Below, piece after piece: positions 10,028 through 19,151 of a stretch of DNA of 56,994 nt (its first letter is position 1; each line of letters opens with the position of its first letter). The notes below the pieces were generated by a model that was given only the letters and a program-made list of their open reading frames with translations, did not search any database and was not told the origin of the DNA. The stretch spans positions 1 to 56,994 of the forward strand of contig JYJJ01000021.1 of assembly GCA_003263775.1 (NCBI GenBank), given 5' to 3'. Made by a program: the position numbers and the translations under genes. The stretch is from Vibrio maritimus. GTDB taxonomy: Bacteria; Pseudomonadota; Gammaproteobacteria; Enterobacterales; Vibrionaceae.

Positions 10028-10555
10028 ATGGCCCGCAAAAATCAGAAAGCGCCTTGGGAAGAGGAAGAAGAGATCATTTGGGTAAGCAGAACCGAAATGA
10101 AAAACGACATGGAAGAGTTGCAAAAGCTCGGTGAAGAGCTCGTTGAGCTAAAACCTGCTGTGTTGGATAAATTCCCACTAAGCGAAGATCTGAGAGAAGC
10201 GATCGCAGACGCGCAGCGCTTTAAGAACGAAGCTAGGCGTCGTCAGCTGCAATACATTGGTAAGCTAATGCGCACCGAAGATCCAGAGCCAATTCAAGCC
10301 GCTCTTGATCGCGTACGTAACAAGCACTCACAATCTACCGCAGCTCTGCACAAACTTGAGCAATTGCGCGACCGTATCATTGCAGAAGGTGATGAGGCGA
10401 TTGCAGCAGCAATGGCACTTTACCCAGAGCTAGATCGTCAGCGCCTGCGCCAGCTTGCTCGTCAAGCAAACAAAGAGAAGAAAGCCGGGAAGCCTGCAAA
10501 AGCGTTCCGTGAAATCTTTCAAATGCTTAAGCACGAAGAAGAGCAAGAGTTTTAA
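10028..10555 (+). CDS. darP: Ribosome biogenesis factor DarP (YjgA)
   Basis: Promotes late steps of 50S subunit (peptidyl transferase centre) maturation. The 175-residue protein is highly charged and helical, with the family opening [18 protein letters not shown], a central [18 protein letters not shown] segment, and the C-terminal [20 protein letters not shown]. Length matches the family (about 180). It starts 117 bases from the divergent pmbA and is followed by a strong terminator. Confidence 0.94.
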   Translation: MARKNQKAPWEEEEEIIWVSRTEMKNDMEELQKLGEELVELKPAVLDKFPLSEDLREAIADAQRFKNEARRRQLQYIGKLMRTEDPEPIQAALDRVRNKHSQSTAALHKLEQLRDRIIAEGDEAIAAAMALYPELDRQRLRQLARQANKEKKAGKPAKAFREIFQMLKHEEEQEF

Positions 10556-10578
10556 GACTCTGCTCGACTAAAACCGCG

Positions 10579-10606
10579 AAAGGCAACTGAACAGTCAGTT
10601 GCCTTT
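10579..10606 (+). terminator. Bidirectional terminator between darP and thiQ
   Basis: Twelve-base perfect stem AAAGGCAACTGA / TCAGTTGCCTTT with loop ACAG and a following TTGTTT. The two flanking genes converge on it. Confidence 0.85.
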
Positions 10607-10619
10607 TTGTTTATGAGCG

Positions 10620-11324
10620 CTAGTGCGCTGCGTGCACAAACTCAGCCAGTGCCGTATTGGGATGTGCATCCGTCAGCTCACCAACCTCCCCTTGCGCTTC
10701 AATGCAGCCGTTCGCCAAATAAGCAAAGCGATTCGCTATCGCGCGAGCATCACTTAAGTGGTGCGTCACCATAATCACGGTTACTTGTTTCTCGCTCGCC
10801 AGCTGTTTCACCACACTGAGCATTTCTTTACGAAGAATAGGATCAAGGGCTGAGAAAGGCTCATCAAGTAGCCATATTGGATGTGGCTGTACAAAGCAGC
10901 GCGCAAGCGCCACCCGCTGTTTTTGACCACCTGAGAGCTCTGAAGGAAGCCGCGTTAACATCTCCCCTAGCCCAACTTTTTCCGCCGCATTATGCACTGT
11001 CTTTCTGTCTGATTCAGTGAGTTTAAGAGCTGGACTCAATCCCAAGCCAATGTTGTCAAACACCGATAGGTGATCAAAAAGATTGTGCTCTTGAAATAAC
11101 ATCGACAGCGGCCTCTGATGAGGTTCAAGCCTATCGATGTCCTTACCTTCTACTCGAATAGACCCAGACTCAGGCTGACAAAAACCAGATACCAAGGCCA
11201 GTAATGTTGATTTGCCTGCACCACTTGGTCCAATCAAAGAAACGATGTCGCCTTGGTTTACCTCAAGATCAAAATGGAACCAATCACTATGGTAGCGATA
11301 GGCGACGTTATTTAGGTGCAACAT
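10620..11324 (-). CDS. thiQ: Thiamine ABC transporter ATP-binding protein ThiQ
   Basis: ATPase of the thiamine/thiamine pyrophosphate importer ThiBPQ. The 234-residue protein shows Walker A GPSGAGKST (residues 32-40), Q-loop FQEHN (78-82), signature LSGGQKQR (130-137) and Walker B WLLDEPFSALD (151-161), with the switch histidine in MVTHH. It is the last gene of the operon and overlaps the end of thiP by 17 bases. Expression is expected to fall under the TPP riboswitch ahead of thiB. Confidence 0.95.
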   Translation of the reverse strand: MLHLNNVAYRYHSDWFHFDLEVNQGDIVSLIGPSGAGKSTLLALVSGFCQPESGSIRVEGKDIDRLEPHQRPLSMLFQEHNLFDHLSVFDNIGLGLSPALKLTESDRKTVHNAAEKVGLGEMLTRLPSELSGGQKQRVALARCFVQPHPIWLLDEPFSALDPILRKEMLSVVKQLASEKQVTVIMVTHHLSDARAIANRFAYLANGCIEAQGEVGELTDAHPNTALAEFVHAAH

Positions 11325-12937
11325 GACGAGAGCCTTCCTGTGAGTGGTTTTTAGTTAAACTGTCCTTTTTAGACGTTCTATTCAGTGTATCGGTCAGTGA
11401 AAAAATACCAATACTCAATACAAACAACACCAGCGATACTACAGCAGCCGATTCGAGCTGATAGCTGCCCATCAGTTGATACAGATACAATGGCAAGGTA
11501 TTAAAATCTTGGCTACCAAATAGGGCAATCACGGTGAGGTCACCCATAGACAAAATGAAGCTTATCGAAAATGCATGCAGTATCGGCGCTCTAATTGCGC
11601 ACCATTCCATCAACCAGAATCGCGCAGCCCGTGCATACCGAGACTTTGCCATAATGGATAGTATTGAGCAGCAAGGCGCTGCATTGGCTGATTCAAGGTC
11701 TTAATTACATAAGGAAGCGCCATTAGGGCATTGACCAACACCACAATGCCAAACGCTAGGCTGAACACATTTGCCATGCCTCGCAGCATCAAGAAGGTCG
11801 CAGTACTGAGGACTAATGCTGGTGTTACCAGAATAACGGTCCCCACAAGCTCAAGGCTGTCCGCTCGGCGAGCTTGGGACTTAAGCCGGTAAACTCGCGT
11901 TGTTGATAGCAAGACAATCCCCACTAGGAGCGCAATACTCCCTGCTAATACAGCCACTTGCAACGAAGTACCCACTGCACTCCAAAAGCGTGAATCCGCA
12001 AACACATCAAGCAATTTCGAGTTCAAGCCGCTGAGCAAAATAGCCAATATCGGAGGTATGACGAGCATTAGGGTTGCCATGATCCAAAAACTATCCCAGC
12101 CCTTTTTAAGTATTGTATCTTTAGGTTGCAAGCTAGGCGTCCCGTGAAAATTACTCTTGCCGGAAACGGGTTTACTGAATCGTCCAACGAACATCACCAA
12201 AGCAGCACAGATTGCCATTTGCCAAAGAGCCAATACCGCCCCCGTAGGCAAGTCAAAGTCGAACTTTATCGCTTGATAGATAGCCAGCTCGATGGTGGTC
12301 GCTTGTGGCCCGCCCCCAAGCGCCATGACAGTCGCAAAACTGGTAAAGCAAAGCATAAACACCAAGCCAATGACGTGAGGAAGATGCGACTTGAGCCTTG
12401 GCCATTCCACTAATCGAAAGCACTGCCAACTGTTCATGCCGAGATGAAGCGCCAACTTACGCTGCTCATCAGGCACACCCTCTATCGTTACCAACAAAAG
12501 CCGAGTAGCAAATGGCAGATTGAAGAACACGTGAGCGAGCAAAATACCATTGAGCCCATAGATGGAAAAAAGCGCGGAGCCACCAGCGAACCAATTGGCA
12601 ATCACCCCTTGGTTACCATAGATAGCCACAATGCCAAATACGCCAACAAGCACAGGCATAACCAAGGTTGTGGCAAACAGTTTCAGTAGCCACTCTCGCC
12701 CCCAGAAACGGCGACGCGAAAGAGCATGAGCACGGGTACGGCCAATCCGACACTCAATAGAGTCGAAAGGCTTGCTTGCCAGAAGCTGAACTTAGCTACG
12801 TGCTGGTAATAAGGGTCGCTAAACAGCAGACCAATATCATCAATGGAAGAATAGGAAAGCAGTGTCCACAATGAAGCGGCGACATACAGGCCAATGAGCA
12901 GCGCAACCACTAAGCCGGCTTTGGGAATTCGAATCAC
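11308..12937 (-). CDS. thiP: Thiamine ABC transporter permease ThiP, two frameshifts
   Basis: Inner-membrane permease of the thiamine importer. It is made of two homologous halves of about six membrane spans each, carrying EAA-type loops (ALHLGMNSWQCFRLVEWPRLK; the second falls around the 3' break). The frame is interrupted near 12716 (in the stretch before RRFWGREW) and near 11623 (before RFWLMEW). Adding one base at each site gives a continuous protein of 543 residues, in line with about 536 in E. coli. Both repairs can be made by changing CGCG to CGCCG. With thiB in front and thiQ behind the identity is secure; two errors in one gene point to sequence quality rather than decay. Confidence 0.92.
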
Positions 12938-12967
12938 AGTGACCTCAAGGGAAGAACAAAATTTCCA

Positions 12968-13003
12968 ACGATACGTTATTCTCTAGCAAGAATAACGTAT
13001 CGT
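12968..13003 (-). promoter_or_regulatory. Long perfect hairpin between thiB and thiP
   Basis: Fifteen-base perfect inverted repeat ACGATACGTTATTCT / AGAATAACGTATCGT with a 6-base loop, in the 79-base gap between thiB and thiP. On the minus strand no clean T run follows at once (TGGAAATTTTG), so it looks less like a full terminator than an mRNA-stabilising or attenuating element that would make the binding protein more abundant than the permease. The role is inferred. Confidence 0.7.
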
Positions 13004-13016
13004 CGAATAGACGGCG

Positions 13017-14013
13017 TTACTTAATCAACGCAGATTGCCATTCACGGATCCACGCTTTGCGATTATTCGCCACTTCGTCAGGGGAGAAAGACAGCGCCTT
13101 GGCCGGAATAGTTAAGCTCTCAAACCCAGCTGGTAATTTACTGTCCACCACTGGGTACATCCAGTTACCCGTTGGGATGTTGGACTGAAAGCCATCAGAG
13201 ACAATAAACTGCATAAACTCATCGGCTAGTTTCTGATTACTGCTACCAGCAACCTTGGCTGCGACCTCTACTTGAGTGTAGTGCCTTCTGCAAAATCAGC
13301 CGCCGCGAAGCGCTCATCTTGCTCAGCAATAATGTGGTAAGCCGGAGATGTCGTGTAAGACAGCACAAGATCCGACTCCCCTTCTAGGAACATCGAGTAC
13401 GCTTCAGACCAGCCCTTGGTCACCGTCACGGTTTTCTTCGATAATTGCTGCCATGCAGCGCTTGAGTCATCCCCATACACAGACTTCATCCACAGCAGTA
13501 AGCCTTGGCCTGGTGTCGACGTGCGTGGGTCTTGGTAAATCACTTTAAGGTCATCGCGCTGCTCAACGAGCTCTTTAAGGCTTTTTGGCGGGTTCTTTAC
13601 CTTCTCTTTGTTGTACACAAAGGCAAAGTAGCCGTAATCAAATGGGACGAACACGTCATCACTCCAACCATTCGGCAGTACAACTGACGACAAATCAGCG
13701 CCATGGTTAGCCAGCAGGCCCGACTTTTTCGCTTCACTCATTAGGTTGTTATCAAGACCAAGCACGATATCGGCTTGAGTGCTACTGCCTTCCAAGCGAA
13801 GACGGTTGAGGATAGACACGCCATCATCCAGAGCTACGTAGTTAAGGTCGCAACCACATTGTGCTTCGAATGCTTTTTCAATCGTAGGACCTGGTCCCAA
13901 TCGGATGCAAATGAACTGTAGGTATAGACGGTCAGCGATTGCGCCGATGCCATGAGTGAAGTAGAAAAGAGTGCCGTCGCTAACGCGATTTTGCTGATTG
14001 AATGGTTTTTCAC
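13017..14013 (-). CDS. thiB: Thiamine-binding periplasmic protein ThiB, two frameshifts
   Basis: Periplasmic receptor for thiamine and its phosphates. The true start is GTG at 14013 (AAGGA 8 bases upstream), giving a signal peptide VKNHSISKIALATALFST.. ending near MASA-QS and then LTVYTYSSFASDW. The frame breaks near 13897 (one G missing, restoring DWGPGPTIEKAF) and near 13283 (one C missing, restoring EGHYTQVEVAAKVAG). Repaired length is 332 residues, close to 327 in E. coli. Core segments such as GLDNNLMSEAKKSGLL and YQDPRTSTPGQGLLLWMK fit the family. First gene after the TPP riboswitch. Confidence 0.93.
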
Positions 14014-14120
14014 TGGTTCTGTCCTTAGTTATTGTTTTGAGATCCAGAGAAAACGCGCGATGTGGGAGTGCATCCAATACATTGGAGCTAGAGTGTCTAC
14101 TTAGCCGATTAATAGCAAAG

Positions 14121-14226
14121 GAGCCTCATCCCTACGCCAGCATTACCTGGATCAGGGCTGTTACTTAACGTACGCGGGTATCAGGCTTGACCTTCTCTCA
14201 GCACCACTGCTAGTGCACCCCGTGAG
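14121..14226 (-). promoter_or_regulatory. TPP riboswitch (THI element)
   Basis: On the minus strand the element opens with CTCACGGGGTGC, continues with the near-invariant GCTGAGA core, then ACCCG, and closes with CTGATCCAGGTAATGCTGG and CGTAGGGA: the conserved pyrimidine- and pyrophosphate-sensing helices of the thiamine pyrophosphate riboswitch. It lies 108 bases before the thiB start and should switch off thiBPQ when TPP is plentiful, probably by blocking translation since no strong terminator is visible after it. Confidence 0.95.
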
Positions 14227-14245
14227 TTACAACCTTTGAGGGCGA

Positions 14246-14275
14246 ATTGTAACCTTTTCGTCACAGATTCGCCAA
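14246..14275 (-). promoter_or_regulatory. Candidate sigma-70 promoter of thiBPQ
   Basis: TTGGCG and TACAAT separated by 18 bases, on the minus strand just upstream of the riboswitch (-10 at 14246-14251). The predicted start leaves the whole riboswitch inside the transcript. Confidence 0.6.
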
Positions 14276-14308
14276 ATCTATCCTTAACATTCGTTAGCTA
14301 ACATCAAT

Positions 14309-14929
14309 CTATCGCTGATCGTAGCCCCAACGCGGCACTAGGTTTTGTTCTAGCCCCATATGATCGAGCACCCTTGCCACAATAAAGTCCACCAAGTCTT
14401 CGATAGATTGTGGCTGATGATAGAAGCCAGGCGCGGCTGGCATGATGGTGACCCCCATTTGGGAGAGCTTGTGCATGTTCTCGAGATGAATGGTTGAGAA
14501 CGGCGTTTCACGAACCACGAGTAGAAGCTGCCCTTTCTCTTTGATCACCACATCAGCGGCACGTTCAATTAGGTTATCCGACATACCGTGAGCAATCGCC
14601 GCAACGCTTCCCGCTGAACACGGACAGACGATCATTTGTTTAGGTGCCGCTGAACCCGAAGCCACAGGCGAGAACCAATCTTCTTTACCACACACCACCA
14701 GCTTTTCTGGCTTGCAGTTTAAACGCTCTACCAGAGCTTTGTGGGCAGCATCTGGGCCACTTGGCAGTTTAATATCATGCTCGGTGGCAAGCACCACGCG
14801 CGCGGCCGACGAAATCAATAGATACACGGTGTAATCTTGAGCCAATAAGCACTCAAGTAGGCGCATACCGTAAGGCGCGCCAGAGGCGCCAGTAAATGCA
14901 AGGGTTATGGCTTTTTCTGCCGGTTTCAT
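14309..14929 (-). CDS. ubiX: Flavin prenyltransferase UbiX
   Basis: Makes prenylated FMN, the cofactor of the UbiD decarboxylase in ubiquinone synthesis. The 206-residue Rossmann-like flavoprotein has the family motifs [15 protein letters not shown] at the N-terminus, [14 protein letters not shown] and [19 protein letters not shown], and a C-terminal [13 protein letters not shown]. The ATG overlaps the last base of the mpl stop codon, so it is translated together with mpl. No ubiD lies in the window. Confidence 0.95.
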   Translation of the reverse strand: MKPAEKAITLAFTGASGAPYGMRLLECLLAQDYTVYLLISSAARVVLATEHDIKLPSGPDAAHKALVERLNCKPEKLVVCGKEDWFSPVASGSAAPKQMIVCPCSAGSVAAIAHGMSDNLIERAADVVIKEKGQLLLVVRETPFSTIHLENMHKLSQMGVTIMPAAPGFYHQPQSIEDLVDFIVARVLDHMGLEQNLVPRWGYDQR

Positions 14930-16278
14930 TAGGCTAACGCCTCCAATAATTTTTGGTGAATACCACCAAAGCCGCCGTTACTCATCACCAAGATCTGATC
15001 GTTAGGCTCTGCCTGTTCTGCAATTTTAGTCACCAGCGCATTAATGTCGTTGTCAACTTGAGCGGGCTGGCTACATGCGTCGGCAATGTCTTGTACCGAC
15101 CATTCAATATTGTCAGGTTGGAACAAGAACACTTGGTCAGCTTTAGTGAGCGATTGTGCAAGCGTCTCTTTGTGCACGCCACGTTTCATGGTCGCGCTGC
15201 GCGGCTCTAATACAGCGAGAATACGTTTATCGCCGACCTTGTTACGCAGACCATCCAACGTCAGTTCAATTGCCGTTGGGTGATGGGCAAAATCATCGTA
15301 GACCGTCACCTGATTCACTTCACCTTTTAACTCAAGGCGTCGCTTAGTATTGATAAACTTACCCAGTGCCTCACATGCTAAATCGGGCGTAACACCCACA
15401 TGCCTTGCACCAGCAATCGCCATTAGTGCGTTATCAACATTATGGTCACCCACTAGATCCCATTTCACCACGCCAACTTTGGCACCATGCAAAAACACTT
15501 CAAAGTGCGAGCCGTCAGCAGTCAGTTTATTGGCGTGCCAATCTGCGCCAGCACCCGTATGTTCGACTTCACTCCAGCAGCCTCGACCTAATACATCGCT
15601 GAGAGCTTTGTCGCCTTTCGGCGCCATGATCCTTCCGTTCCCTGGAACCGTGCGCACTAGATGATGGAACTGCCTCTTAATCGCTTCGAGATCATCAAAA
15701 ATATCTGCATGATCAAACTCAAGGTTATTCATGATCAACGTGCGAGGATGATAATGAACAAACTTAGAACGTTTATCGAAAAAGGCGCTGTCGTACTCAT
15801 CCGCTTCGACCACAAAGAACATCGACTCACCCAGTCTCGCCGATTGCCCAAAGTTGCCCAAGACGCCGCCCACCAAGAAGCCTGGTGTATAGCCGCAGTC
15901 TTCTAAAATCCAGCTAAGCATGCTCGAAGTCGTAGTTTTTCCGTGCGTTCCCGACACTGCCAATACCCAACGATCATGCAAAAGAAATTCCTGCAGCCAT
16001 TGAGGTCCTGAAGTGTACTTAAGGTTGTGATTAAGGACATATTCAACGCAAGGGTTTCCGCGGCTCATTGCATTGCCTATCACCACAAGATCAGGCGCAG
16101 GGTTGAGCTGCGCAGGGTCAAAACCTTCGATGATTTCGATTCCTTCCGATTCCAATAGAGTGCTCATTGGTGGATAGACGTTTGCATCACTGCCGGTGAC
16201 TCGATGCCCAAGTTGCTGGGCCAGTACAGCAGCGCCACCCATAAAGGTACCGCAGATGCCAAGGATATGAATATGCAT
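14929..16278 (-). CDS. mpl: UDP-N-acetylmuramate:L-alanyl-gamma-D-glutamyl-meso-DAP ligase Mpl
   Basis: Murein recycling ligase that joins the recovered tripeptide to UDP-MurNAc. The 449-residue Mur ligase starts [15 protein letters not shown] (the nucleotide-binding N-terminus of Mpl), has the P-loop [13 protein letters not shown], the metal and central-domain region [18 protein letters not shown], and the C-terminal domain signature [15 protein letters not shown]. Size and motifs distinguish it from MurC. It is followed directly by ubiX and is divergent from fbp. Confidence 0.96.
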   Translation of the reverse strand: MHIHILGICGTFMGGAAVLAQQLGHRVTGSDANVYPPMSTLLESEGIEIIEGFDPAQLNPAPDLVVIGNAMSRGNPCVEYVLNHNLKYTSGPQWLQEFLLHDRWVLAVSGTHGKTTTSSMLSWILEDCGYTPGFLVGGVLGNFGQSARLGESMFFVVEADEYDSAFFDKRSKFVHYHPRTLIMNNLEFDHADIFDDLEAIKRQFHHLVRTVPGNGRIMAPKGDKALSDVLGRGCWSEVEHTGAGADWHANKLTADGSHFEVFLHGAKVGVVKWDLVGDHNVDNALMAIAGARHVGVTPDLACEALGKFINTKRRLELKGEVNQVTVYDDFAHHPTAIELTLDGLRNKVGDKRILAVLEPRSATMKRGVHKETLAQSLTKADQVFLFQPDNIEWSVQDIADACSQPAQVDNDINALVTKIAEQAEPNDQILVMSNGGFGGIHQKLLEALA

Positions 16279-16562
16279 AACTTGCTCTCTTAAATTCCGT
16301 TGCGTCTTAGTTTACGCCATTGTCGCTATATATACCCAAAGCGTGTGTTAAAAGCGAGAAAGTTAGTGGTTAGACAGATAAATGTGACATTCATCATACA
16401 AATCGCCACTCTGCACTCTTACTTCATTACCATTAAAAAGTTCTGCCCCCTACAATATCCATGTGTGTTGATGAATACCCCCAACTCGCGCAATCGTTTG
16501 ATTTCGCGTTATTCCACACACATACCCCCAAGAAAATAAGTAAAAAACTTAAAGGATATAAC

Positions 16563-17573
16563 ATGTCTGATATGCGCACCCTTGGCGAATTCATTGTTGA
16601 GAAGCAACATGATTTCCCCCACGCTAGCGGTGATCTCTCCTCTCTTTTGTCCTCGATTCGACTTGCTGCAAAAATTGTAAACCGAGAAATCAACAAAGCT
16701 GGCCTTGTTGATATCACAGGTGCTGTTGGTACAGACAATGTTCAAGGTGAAGCTCAGCAAAAGCTCGATGTCTACGCGAACGATAAGTTCAAGGCCGCAC
16801 TAGAGGCGCGCGACCAAGTTTGTGGTGTCGCGAGTGAAGAAGAAGATGAGGCAGTCGCGTTCAATAAAGAGCTCAACAAGAACGCCAAATATGTTGTGTT
16901 GATGGATCCATTGGATGGATCGTCAAACATCGATGTTAACGTCTCAGTTGGTACTATCTTCTCTATTTACCGTCGTATCTCACCAGTAGGCACGCCTCCA
17001 ACTCAAGAGGACTTCCTACAACCTGGTAATAAACAGGTGGCAGCGGGTTATGTGGTCTACGGCTCGTCAACCATGTTGGTATACACAACAGGTAAAGGCG
17101 TAAATGGCTTCACTTACGATCCATCGATCGGCAGCTTCTGCCTTTCTCACGAAAACATGATGATTCCTGAAGACGGAACCATCTATTCAATCAACGAAGG
17201 CAACTACATCCGTTTCCCTATGGGTGTGAAGAAGTACATTAAGTACTGCCAGGAAAACGTGCCGGAAGAGAAACGTCCATACACCTCTCGCTACATCGGC
17301 TCACTAGTGTCTGACTTCCATCGTAACTTGCTTAAAGGTGGCATCTACTTGTACCCAAGTACGCAAAGTCACCCGAGTGGTAAGCTGCGTTTGCTTTATG
17401 AGTGCAACCCAATGGCATTCATCATGGAGCAAGCTGGCGGTGTCGCTTCAGATGGCACCCAGCGCATTATGGATATCAAACCGACAGAGCTTCACCAGCG
17501 CGTGCCATTCTTTGTAGGTTCAAAGAACATGGTTGAAAAAGTCGAGTCCTTCCTCGAAGAGTACCAAGACTAA
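16563..17573 (+). CDS. fbp: Class I fructose-1,6-bisphosphatase Fbp
   Basis: Gluconeogenic enzyme hydrolysing fructose 1,6-bisphosphate to fructose 6-phosphate. The 336-residue protein contains the metal-binding signature [19 protein letters not shown], an upstream SEEEDE acidic loop, and the sugar-phosphate segment [19 protein letters not shown]. The start at 16563 is chosen because AAAGGATATAAC precedes it and [14 protein letters not shown] is the family N-terminus; an upstream in-frame ATG would add 34 unrelated residues. It has its own terminator. Confidence 0.97.
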   Translation: MSDMRTLGEFIVEKQHDFPHASGDLSSLLSSIRLAAKIVNREINKAGLVDITGAVGTDNVQGEAQQKLDVYANDKFKAALEARDQVCGVASEEEDEAVAFNKELNKNAKYVVLMDPLDGSSNIDVNVSVGTIFSIYRRISPVGTPPTQEDFLQPGNKQVAAGYVVYGSSTMLVYTTGKGVNGFTYDPSIGSFCLSHENMMIPEDGTIYSINEGNYIRFPMGVKKYIKYCQENVPEEKRPYTSRYIGSLVSDFHRNLLKGGIYLYPSTQSHPSGKLRLLYECNPMAFIMEQAGGVASDGTQRIMDIKPTELHQRVPFFVGSKNMVEKVESFLEEYQD

Positions 17574-17581
17574 TAACTTCG

Positions 17582-17604
17582 AAGTGCCTCTCAATGAGGC
17601 ACTT
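17582..17604 (+). terminator. Terminator after fbp
   Basis: Stem AAGTGCCTC / GAGGCACTT, 5-base loop, followed by TTTGTTTT, 8 bases past the stop. Confidence 0.85.
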
Positions 17605-17708
17605 TTTGTTTTAAAATTAACCAAGTATACTGACTGTAAACGATTCGTGTTTCAGCCCTCAGTTCCTTACGCCTAAAGGAATATCGAACAAAGAAAAGGA
17701 AAGTCAAA

Positions 17709-18239
17709 ATGAGCTTAAACAATGTGCCTGCGGGTAAGTCACTCCCAGATGACATCTATGTCGTCATTGAAATCCCTGCAAACGCTGATCCCATCAAGTA
17801 CGAAGTCGATAAAGACTCTGGCGCCGTATTCGTTGACCGCTTTATGTCAGCCCCAATGTTCTACCCTTGTAACTATGGCTATGTAAACCACACTCTATCA
17901 CTGGATGGTGACCCGGTAGACGTTCTGGTTCCAACTCCGTATCCATTAATGCCAGGCTCAGTGATTCGCTGCCGCCCGGTTGGGGTACTAAAAATGACCG
18001 ATGAGTCAGGTGAAGATGCCAAAGTGTTCGCAGTTCCACACAGCAAACTGAGTAAAGAGTACGACCACATCCAAGATGTCGGCGATATTCCAGAGCTTCT
18101 AAAAGCGCAAATCACGCAATTCTTTGAGCGTTATAAAGAGCTAGAAGCAGGCAAGTGGGTGAAAGTCGATGGCTGGGCAGATGTTCAAGCGGCACGTGAT
18201 GAAATCCAATCATCGTATGAGCGCGCTCAAGGCAAGTAG
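17709..18239 (+). CDS. ppa: Inorganic pyrophosphatase Ppa
   Basis: Family I soluble pyrophosphatase, hydrolysing PPi to two phosphates and pulling biosynthetic reactions forward. The 176-residue protein has the signature DGDPVDVLV with its metal-binding aspartates, the active-site [16 protein letters not shown] and [11 protein letters not shown] segments, and DPLDG-independent C-terminal [28 protein letters not shown] upstream is a good ribosome site. Independent promoter and terminator. Confidence 0.97.
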   Translation: MSLNNVPAGKSLPDDIYVVIEIPANADPIKYEVDKDSGAVFVDRFMSAPMFYPCNYGYVNHTLSLDGDPVDVLVPTPYPLMPGSVIRCRPVGVLKMTDESGEDAKVFAVPHSKLSKEYDHIQDVGDIPELLKAQITQFFERYKELEAGKWVKVDGWADVQAARDEIQSSYERAQGK

Positions 18240-18266
18240 CTTTTAGCCGACTGACCAATACAAACA

Positions 18267-18309
18267 TTAAAAAAGGCTCACCAACTTGTCGTTGGTGAGC
18301 CTTTTTTAA
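18267..18309 (+). terminator. Strong bidirectional terminator after ppa
   Basis: Nineteen-base perfect inverted repeat (18267-18285 with 18291-18309) with a 5-base loop and A/T runs on both ends, located between convergent ppa and the DUF2799 genes. Confidence 0.92.
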
Positions 18310-18338
18310 TTGAGTTGGTTTTAGCAAGAGATGGGTCG

Positions 18339-18692
18339 TTAATAGCGACTTCGAGATGCTTTACCGTTGTTGTACCAAATCCGAAACGTCGGTCGAATAT
18401 CGTCACAAATACCGCGATATAACTCGCCTTTTTTACCGAGTATTTTCGGGTCTTGCTGACAGTACTCCTGGCGGCCTTGCTCGTAGCCTGCTGAATACGC
18501 TTGATACAGTTCACTATCGACACTGACTTGTGATGACTGCTTCAATTCATCATTACTCTGTTTCTCGTAGCCGACCAGCGCTTGCTGCTCTCCAAACTGA
18601 AACCAATCTTGCTGCGAAGTACTGTTCGGTCCGCTGTTTTGAGCGCACGCCACCAGTGTCGCCGCAAACAATGAAAGCCAAATTATTTTCAT
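18339..18692 (-). CDS. DUF2799-type lipoprotein (second copy)
   Basis: Small lipoprotein of about 117 residues. The start at 18692 has an ideal AGGAGG site and yields a signal peptide with the lipobox LVAC (MKIIWLSLFAATLVAC), which favours this over the ATG 17 codons upstream. The mature part shows the DUF2799 pattern: W..FGEQQALVGYEKQS, YQAYSAGYEQGRQEYC, and a C-terminal GELYRGICDD with conserved cysteines. It follows a paralogue immediately upstream; the two share the same cysteine layout, so they probably arose by tandem duplication. Envelope location is predicted; function is unknown. Confidence 0.85.
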   Translation of the reverse strand: MKIIWLSLFAATLVACAQNSGPNSTSQQDWFQFGEQQALVGYEKQSNDELKQSSQVSVDSELYQAYSAGYEQGRQEYCQQDPKILGKKGELYRGICDDIRPTFRIWYNNGKASRSRY

Positions 18693-18739
18693 TGCTCCTC
18701 CTAATTGCCTGTGTCTCACTTGGTAGAGAAATCGCTCAA

Positions 18740-19093
18740 TCAATTGCGACTGCGAGCCTTCTTACCTCGCCAGTACTCGTCGTTGTAACGGCGGTCGAGG
18801 TCGTTGCAAATGCCGTAGTAGATCTTACCAGCATAGCCAAGGTCAAACGGGTTCTGCTTGCAATACTCAGCCTTGCCTGTTGCATAGCCTGATTGATACT
18901 GAGCAAACTGATCTGTGGACAATTCAGGGACTTTTTTCACCAAATCAGATTGGCTTTCGATGATGTAACCCTTCATTGCCCATTGATAACCAAAATCTTG
19001 CCAACTTTGAGCACTTTCATCGGTGGGCGGCGTGAGCTGTACGCAACCCGATAACAGCACGAATGCCGCAACAATTACCCCTTTCCTAAACAT
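18740..19093 (-). CDS. DUF2799-type lipoprotein (first copy)
   Basis: A 117-residue lipoprotein precursor: MFRKGVIVAAFVLLSGC forms the signal with lipobox LSGC. The mature part, WQDFGYQWAMKGY, YQSGYATGKAEYCKQNPFDLG and YYGICNDLDRRYNDEYW, matches the neighbouring gene at 18339-18692 in order and spacing. An AAGGAGTAACT site precedes the start. It lies downstream of tamB, separated by a hairpin at 19111-19135, so it may have its own promoter or be weakly read through from tamAB. Function unknown. Confidence 0.85.
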   Translation of the reverse strand: MFRKGVIVAAFVLLSGCVQLTPPTDESAQSWQDFGYQWAMKGYIIESQSDLVKKVPELSTDQFAQYQSGYATGKAEYCKQNPFDLGYAGKIYYGICNDLDRRYNDEYWRGKKARSRN

Positions 19094-19110
19094 AGTTACT
19101 CCTTGTTACC

Positions 19111-19135
19111 AAAGGTTGTACGAACGACAACCTTT
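19111..19135 (-). terminator. Hairpin between tamB and the lipoprotein genes
   Basis: Nine-base perfect stem AAAGGTTGT / ACAACCTTT with a 7-base loop just after the tamB stop. There is no T run on the minus strand, so it is a weak or partial terminator at best. It is also close to the start of the downstream lipoprotein gene. Confidence 0.5.
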
Positions 19136-19151
19136 TCGGCATCACTGTTTA

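Noticed and set aside
13268..14077. Continuous 269-codon frame starting at 14077 as the thiB product
   Set aside because: Its first 55 or so residues are in the wrong frame. The correct frame has a GTG at 14013 and a proper signal peptide, joining after a missing base near 13897.
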